From Eubacterium sp. (GTDB lineage: Bacteria > Bacillota > Clostridia > Oscillospirales > Acutalibacteraceae), in assembly GCA_022511225.1 (NCBI GenBank), contig JAFLRZ010000019.1, positions 1 to 36,619 on the forward strand: a stretch of 36,619 bases of DNA. The letters run 5' to 3'. The translations under genes were made by a program, and so were the position numbers. How positions within the stretch are numbered: position 1 is the first letter of the stretch; every line of letters starts with the position of its first letter. Under the pieces are notes generated by a model. The model did no database searches, was not told the origin of the DNA, and was given only the letters and a program-made list of their open reading frames with translations. This document shows positions 32,631-36,619 of the stretch, one piece after another.

Positions 32631-33106
32631 AAATTCCGATAGTGTTTGTTTTATTCTTTTTTTATCTTTTAATATATAAATTTGCTTTTTTAAATTCAGT
32701 ATTGGACTTAAGCATTAGGAATCATCATAGCAAATCATATATAAAGAAAAATAAAACAAAAAGCTTTATTAAAAAATTACTTTATACTAATTATAAAAAA
32801 GAACTCCCTAAATTTTATTATTATCAGAATATAGTAATTGTGTTAATTGCAGTTTTCAGTTTAATAATGAGTATTATTTCAATAATAGTTAGTGGTAATA
32901 TTACAAAAATATTATTATTAATTATGCTATCTGTATTTTATTTATCACTATTAAACTGGGAATTAGAAGCTACATTTTCAAGAATAAAATCAAAGCCATT
33001 AATTATTAAAATCATAATATCGTTAATATATTCAGTGTTGACATTCTTTGTTATATTTCAAATAATTAAAACATGGATAAATGGTGCAAATTATTTTATT
33101 TTTTAA
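32618..33106 (+). CDS. Small membrane protein, immunity-like
   Basis: 162 residues, extremely AT-rich. An N-terminal helix (about 6-25), a basic loop (about 35-65: Lys/Asn/Tyr-rich), then three more hydrophobic helices (about 70-95, 98-113 and 127-150). No enzyme motif. The start overlaps the end of the preceding small gene. A GGGACAGG hairpin and an Rhs fragment follow directly. Small multi-pass proteins of this kind serve as immunity proteins against membrane-acting toxins; here that is inferred only from location. Confidence 0.55.
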   Translation: MQKLEIPIVFVLFFFYLLIYKFAFLNSVLDLSIRNHHSKSYIKKNKTKSFIKKLLYTNYKKELPKFYYYQNIVIVLIAVFSLIMSIISIIVSGNITKILLLIMLSVFYLSLLNWELEATFSRIKSKPLIIKIIISLIYSVLTFFVIFQIIKTWINGANYFIF

Positions 33107-33121
33107 CAATTAAATTAGGTG

Positions 33122-33144
33122 GGACAGGGAACGGTTCCCTGTCC
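33122..33144. repeat. REP-like palindrome, copy 1
   Basis: GGACAGGGAA-CGG-TTCCCTGTCC: perfect 10-bp stem. Related palindromes lie at 33985 and 34915, each just before an Rhs fragment. Could also stop transcription of the preceding gene, though no T-run follows. Confidence 0.75.
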
Positions 33145-33540
33145 TACATCAAAACAGAGTAGAGCTTACCTGTGGCGAGAAGGAATATTCGTGGGAAAGC
33201 AGACGCAATCTCAAGAGTATAACTGACGGAGATAACACCTATATCCCTATATATCTCTTAGAGATGGATATACTGGTATATTTTGTAAAACAACGTTTTC
33301 AGAAGTTGAATCTAAAATTAAATCTTATTCAAAAAAGGGACTTAAGCTTAAGTTATCAAAAAAAGCTTTACTGCAAAACAAACAAAAAATTATTTTAAAA
33401 ATACCAAGTATATAAAATCTGCATTTGGTATTGGAAAAGGATGAAAAACTGGAAGAAGAGTTTGGTTTAGAGAAGCTGGACTTACGACAGCATTCAATAC
33501 CTTTTTGACAAAAACTGTAGGAATTTTAGGTGTGGCATAA
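33145..33540 (+). pseudogene. Rhs fragment and decayed toxin tail
   Basis: Frame pieces: EYSWESRRNLKSITDGDNTY, the YD-repeat 'W-E-x-R-x-L' text, then a shift into ESKIKSYSKKGLKLKLSKKA. After that SAFGIGKG, a stop, and KTGRRVWFREAGLTTAFNTF with LTKTVGILGVA ending at 33540. The last part reads like the C-terminal tail of a polymorphic toxin. The first part duplicates 34188-34352, including the same abrupt exit from Rhs text. Several stops and shifts; no start. Confidence 0.6.
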
Positions 33541-33543
33541 AAT

Positions 33544-33978
33544 ATGAGTTTATTTGAATATAATTGTAGCAACATCATAGTAGTTGCTATAGTAATTACA
33601 GCGGTATCTTTTATCATTTATAAAATCATAGATAGATTTAATAAATCGAATTGTTCTGATAGTGTAATTAAAACAATAATTATTTGTGTCGCTATTACCG
33701 CTTGTATAATTTTGAGCTTTTTAAGTTGGGAAACAAGCCCACAATTTCAAGAAGGGACAGTTACAGACTATGTTAGAGTGGGTAGTGTAGGAGATTATAT
33801 GGTAAACTATACATTTTATGTTGTTGATGATAAAGGAAATGAGTTGGTTTATAATACTCCTATTATTTCGAGCAGAAAATATATAAGTAAACTTGAAAAT
33901 ATAAGTCGCAATGATCAAATACTTATAAAATATGGTAAAAAATTACATTATGCTTTTGATATTGAAAGAATAGAATAG
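33544..33978 (+). CDS. Two-helix membrane protein, immunity-like
   Basis: 144 residues. Two hydrophobic helices (about 9-28 and 42-60) are followed by an external or cytosolic beta-rich domain (about 70-144) with YMVNYTFYVVDDKGNELVYN. The layout resembles DUF3592-type small membrane proteins, which often turn up in accessory loci. ATG at 33544, three bases after the toxin-tail stop; the ribosome site is weak, so translational coupling to the former toxin is likely. Highly AT-rich. Role as immunity protein inferred from position. Confidence 0.55.
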   Translation: MSLFEYNCSNIIVVAIVITAVSFIIYKIIDRFNKSNCSDSVIKTIIICVAITACIILSFLSWETSPQFQEGTVTDYVRVGSVGDYMVNYTFYVVDDKGNELVYNTPIISSRKYISKLENISRNDQILIKYGKKLHYAFDIERIE

Positions 33979-33984
33979 GGTAAT

Positions 33985-34009
33985 GGTACAGGGGACGGTT
34001 CCCTGTACC
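33985..34009. repeat. REP-like palindrome, copy 2
   Basis: GGTACAGGG-GACGGTT-CCCTGTACC. Same 'ACAGGG..ACGGTTCCCTGT' core as at 33122, with the flanking pair changed from GG/CC to GGT/ACC so that pairing is kept. Confidence 0.75.
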
Positions 34010-34013
34010 AAAG

Positions 34014-34442
34014 ATGATAATTATCCGTCGCTCCAAGTTCAATCAAAAAATATGGCTTTGTTTAAGTGAAAATATTACTTCAACACCAAAGGAAACAACA
34101 GCCTTCACCTATTCAAATAGTGGATGGAAAGACCAGCTTGTTTCAGTAAATGGTGTAGAGCTCACTTATGATGAAAATTGCAATGTACTTACCTATGGCG
34201 ATAAGGAATATTCGTGGGAAAACGGTAGAAATCTTGCTCAAATTACTGACGGAGATAATACCTATATCCCTATATATCTCTTAGAGGTGGATATACTGGT
34301 ATATTTTGTAAAACAACATTTTCAGAAGTTGGATCTAAATTAAATCTTATTCAAAAAAAGCAACTATGTTAATGTATATATACATGCTATAAAAAGAAAT
34401 GTAAAAATATTTAAAACTGGCAAAATAATTTTATCAGCAAAA
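34014..34442 (+). pseudogene. Rhs fragment and decayed toxin tail, second copy
   Basis: Carries YD-repeat text TAFTYSNSGWKDQLVSVNGV, ELTYDENCNVLTYGDKEYSW and ENGRNLAQITDGDNTY, then leaves the Rhs pattern at the same point as 33145-33540. A short tail in another frame, NVYIHAIKRNVKIFKTGKII then LSAKG, ends at 34448 over the next gene's start. No start codon or shell part. Orphan tip debris. Confidence 0.65.
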
Positions 34443-34444
34443 GG

Positions 34445-34876
34445 ATGATCATTTTGTTTATTAAAATACTTTATAAAGTTTTAAAAATTCTTGTTTGTTT
34501 ATATATAACTATTGCTAGTGTTGCTTTTATTTATACAATACAGCATTCACAAACTGCTGATTCGATAATAGTAGGTGTCATTTTTATTATAGGTTCGCTT
34601 GTTGGCTTGTATTTAATCAAATACTACGCAAACACAATCATATCTTTCAAAATAGACTCAGAAGATATCATATTAATAAACGCAAAACAGATTCAAATAA
34701 GAATAAAAAAGGATAAATGCGTAAAAATCATTCATAAACCAAGTAAAGTAATTATGGAGTTTAGTAATGGAAAAAAGTATTACATCCATAAATATTATTT
34801 TTTCAATAAAGAATTTTTTGATTTTTCTGAACTGAATAGTGATAATTTCAAATTTGCCTCTATAATAAGTACATAG
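34445..34876 (+). CDS. Membrane protein, immunity-like
   Basis: About 140 residues. Two hydrophobic helices (about 8-29 and 38-57) and a soluble beta-rich C-terminal domain with ISFKIDSEDIILINAKQIQI, a PH-like (bPH/YcxB-type) look also seen in the 27103 product. The ATG at 34445 overlaps the toxin-tail stop, but AAAAGGA sits right against it. TTG at 34454, 8 bases from AAAGGA, is an equally good or better start. Third unit with the order hairpin, Rhs fragment, tail, membrane gene. Immunity role inferred. Confidence 0.55.
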   Translation: MIILFIKILYKVLKILVCLYITIASVAFIYTIQHSQTADSIIVGVIFIIGSLVGLYLIKYYANTIISFKIDSEDIILINAKQIQIRIKKDKCVKIIHKPSKVIMEFSNGKKYYIHKYYFFNKEFFDFSELNSDNFKFASIIST

Positions 34877-34914
34877 TTTATGTTTTAATATCTTACAAAC
34901 TATATTAATTGCAT

Positions 34915-34940
34915 GGGACAGGGGGGAGGTTCACTGTCCC
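34915..34940. repeat. REP-like palindrome, copy 3
   Basis: GGGACAG and CTGTCCC enclose 12 G-rich bases (GGGGGAGGTTCA), the decayed core of copies 1 and 2. Again directly before Rhs text. Confidence 0.65.
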
Positions 34941-35454
34941 AATCCAAACAGAGTAGGGATTACTTATAGCGAAGACGGTATCCGAACATCAAAAACAGTC
35001 AATGGCGTAACAACATACTACAATACAAAAGACGCTACTGCAGGCAATAACCTATTTGCTTACTACAATAATAATCCAGTAAATAATAGTGATCCAAGTG
35101 ACATATAGCTTCGGCAATTGTTGGTGGTGTAATATCAGGGATTTTTACATTTTTGTCTTATTATTCAGAATACTATCGTATTAATTGCATTGATTACAGC
35201 AAATGTATTATATGGTTCATTGTTGTGGATGTGGGGCATTGATGGATTATTGCAAAAAATTACAAAATTAGCCGGTATAGCTTAAAAATTGTATATGATT
35301 AATAAAGGTATAAAAACTTTCTTATTATCTTTGAGTGGTTATCAAAGGGTATGAAATTTATCACTAATGTTTTAATAAAAAAATTCACTCGAAAACCAAA
35401 TGAGTCTTGGCTAAATTTAGTTAAAAGAATACTATGCAATCAAACCGGAGGTGT
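34941..35454 (+). pseudogene. Rhs core end fragment and unknown tail
   Basis: RVTYSEDGIRTSKTVNGVTT and YYNTKDATAGNNLFAYYNNN, then PVNNSDPSD and a stop. This is the closing Rhs core 'N-FAYYNNNPVNNSDPSG' reached with an internal deletion. After it, IASAIVGGVISGIFTFLSYY resembles a pre-toxin hydrophobic helix, followed by frames with stops (LWMWGIDGLLQKITKLAGIA, and KFITNVLIKKFTRKPNESWL up to 35454). No intact toxin domain is recognised. Confidence 0.6.
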
Positions 35455-35457
35455 AAT

Positions 35458-35661
35458 GTGATTAAGATTTTTCTTGTTTTGATACTGTTATCAATATTTA
35501 TTCTCCTTATTGTATTACTTGTAAAAGAAGCAAAAGAAAAATCATATGATTATGATAACATTATATTTAAGATAATTGATTTTATCATTGAAGAAGATAT
35601 TACTATCGGTATATTATTTGTTTTAATTGTTTTGATAAGTATTATTGTTTTCGGATTATAA
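35458..35661 (+). CDS. Tiny two-helix membrane protein, immunity-like
   Basis: 67 residues starting at GTG, with CGGAGG 6 bases upstream (the best ribosome site in this part of the window). Two hydrophobic helices (about 2-20 and 44-66) are joined by a charged segment, EAKEKSYDYDNIIFK. The frame extends further upstream but without a site. It closes the last unit of the toxin-tip array, four bases after the preceding tail's stop. Small size matches immunity proteins of membrane-depolarising toxins, but this is inference. Confidence 0.5.
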   Translation: MIKIFLVLILLSIFILLIVLLVKEAKEKSYDYDNIIFKIIDFIIEEDITIGILFVLIVLISIIVFGL

Positions 35662-36041
35662 AATCAAGTGACGATCCTTGACTTGACGAAAAATAAACAA
35701 AGGCAGGGCTGAGCGGATGTTTTAGATATCCGATCTTTTTCTATGCCAAATGGTCTTAAATCGTCTATAATCGCCCTCAATCTATCGTTAATTTAAGGGC
35801 AATTTTCTCTTTTGTGTTTTGTTGAGATTTTTTTGTGAGATTTTCAGAGATCTAAAATCTGCGATTTTGAAAACCGAACGAGAGCGACCGGCGGCAAAAC
35901 GGTGAGAGATTATAGAGAGATTGTATAAAGTTCATTGTTGAAATAACGGTTTAATATGATATACTTAATTTAATCGAATAAATAAAACGAGTGTTTTGAG
36001 AGAAATAATATAATATTTATAAATTTGTAATGGATTTAATT
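35662..36041. other. Intergenic gap before second GH32 gene
   Basis: No gene. 'GCCCTCAATCTATCGTTAAT'-type sequence with an AAGGGC partner (about 35773-35801) makes a loose hairpin. The family 2 repeat occupies 35833-35917. Beyond it is AT-rich sequence, where a GH32 promoter would lie but none is clear. Confidence 0.5.
35833..35917 (+). repeat. Dispersed repeat, family 2, copy 2
   Basis: 'tgtgagattttcagagatct' start, 'aaaatctgcgattttgaaaa' middle and 'ggcggcaaaacggtgagaga' end. It aligns along its length with 14030-14114, which lies after the first GH32/fructokinase pair. The repeat therefore marks both GH32 neighbourhoods. Confidence 0.6.
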
Positions 36042-36619
36042 ATGAAACGATTTAAATATCATTTTGAACCTGAATATGGTTGGATGAACGATCCGAACGG
36101 GTTGATTTATTTTAAGGGGAAATATCACGCATTTTTTCAGCATAATCCAAAGGAAGCCAAATGGGGACCTATGCATTGGGGACATGCTGTCAGTGACGAT
36201 TTAATCCACTGGGAAGAACTGCCGATTGCACTTAAGCCTGATATGCCTTATGAAAATGACGGCGGCTGTTTTTCAGGCAGTGCCACCCAAAAAGACGGAA
36301 TTATGTATTTGTTCTATACATCCGTGTCGGATAAATACGGTCAGACTCAGTCTGTTGCTATGAGTGAGGATGGAATTAATTTCAAAAAATACGAGGGCAA
36401 TCCTATAATTATGAACCCACCCTGTGATGGCAGTAAGGATTTCAGAGATCCGAAAGTAACTGTTATTGATGGAAAAAACTATATGGTTATCGGTTCCGGT
36501 AAAGACGGCATTGGAAAAGTGCTGTTGTATAAATCTGAGGATTTACTGAATTGGGAATATATAGGTGTTCTGTATGAAAACAGAGATTTCGGAGAAGTTT
36601 TTGAATGCCCTGATTTCTT
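36042..36619 (+). CDS. Second GH32 beta-fructofuranosidase (3' end outside window)
   Basis: 192 codons are visible. Close paralogue of the 11870 gene: both begin MKRFKYHFEP and share the order WMNDPNG (nucleophile Asp17; the first copy has WINDPNG), FRDPK and FECPDF with the acid/base Glu. Roughly three quarters of residues match by eye; differences cluster around 95-130. The start at 36042 mirrors the paralogue, though an in-frame ATG lies 12 bases upstream and neither has a strong ribosome site. No signal peptide. Whether the C-terminal beta-sandwich is present cannot be seen. It may have different chain-length preference or regulation from the first copy. Confidence 0.88.
   Translation, partial: MKRFKYHFEPEYGWMNDPNGLIYFKGKYHAFFQHNPKEAKWGPMHWGHAVSDDLIHWEELPIALKPDMPYENDGGCFSGSATQKDGIMYLFYTSVSDKYGQTQSVAMSEDGINFKKYEGNPIIMNPPCDGSKDFRDPKVTVIDGKNYMVIGSGKDGIGKVLLYKSEDLLNWEYIGVLYENRDFGEVFECPDF

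Noticed and set aside
33122-34940. CRISPR-like array from the repeated GGGACAGG palindromes
   Set aside because: Only three copies, 860-930 bases apart with genes between them; spacing and sequence drift exclude CRISPR.

Overview
The window is AT-rich DNA from a low-GC Gram-positive bacterium, most likely a gut Clostridia/Oscillospiraceae (Ruminococcus-like) chromosome. The grounds are strong AGGAGG-type ribosome sites, several GTG/TTG starts, lipoproteins with Gram-positive lipoboxes, a GPH sugar symporter next to GH32/GH78 enzymes, and Rhs-type cell-surface toxin debris. No rRNA, complete tRNA or CRISPR array is visible.

Layout. (1) 1-4435, minus strand: the end of a DUF2798-like membrane protein gene, then a zinc/manganese-type ABC uptake operon. 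The operon holds a Cys-rich small membrane protein, a structured leader, a solute-binding lipoprotein, an ATPase, a permease and a lipoprotein with two repeated domains. (2) 4468-7016, minus strand: a four-gene operon (ATC-hydrolase-like protein, two related membrane proteins, a DUF6796-like membrane protein) behind a promoter carrying two identical-format palindromes, GTTAG-N6-CTAAC. (3) 7017-8161: 1.1 kb of non-coding sequence with dispersed repeats and a tRNA 3'-end remnant followed by a terminator. (4) 8162-13977, plus strand: a LacI-type regulator, MBL-fold hydrolase, GPH symporter, GH32 beta-fructosidase and PfkB fructokinase, which together form a sucrose/fructan uptake and catabolism locus. 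A GH78-type alpha-L-rhamnosidase follows on the minus strand, and a second GH32 gene begins at 36042 and runs off the window.

(5) 16.4-25.7 kb is an accessory patchwork: an ASCH-domain protein, a frameshifted HTH/replication-initiator-like gene, a soluble FtsH-like AAA+ zinc protease, an HhH-like unknown, a CX5R phosphatase-like protein, a metallophosphoesterase, several decayed genes, a GH18 lipoprotein and a WYL regulator. (6) 25.85-35.66 kb is a graveyard or reservoir of Rhs/polymorphic-toxin tips. Rhs core fragments repeatedly adjoin toxin-tip fragments (REase-like tips, a TNT-like NADase tip, other tails), and nearly every tip is followed by a small intact gene that looks like its immunity protein. 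Repeated hairpins and duplicated Rhs segments separate the units. Toxin parts are mostly truncated or frameshifted, while the immunity-like genes mostly stay open.

Main points for a second look: the displaced toxin-tip/immunity array and its repeated junctions; a TTGAAT-N16-TATAAT promoter cassette copied in front of three unrelated accessory genes; several families of dispersed intergenic repeats; the soluble FtsH-like protease; and the regulatory architecture of the zinc operon and the ATC-hydrolase operon. All family calls come from reading the sequence by eye; no database search was run.
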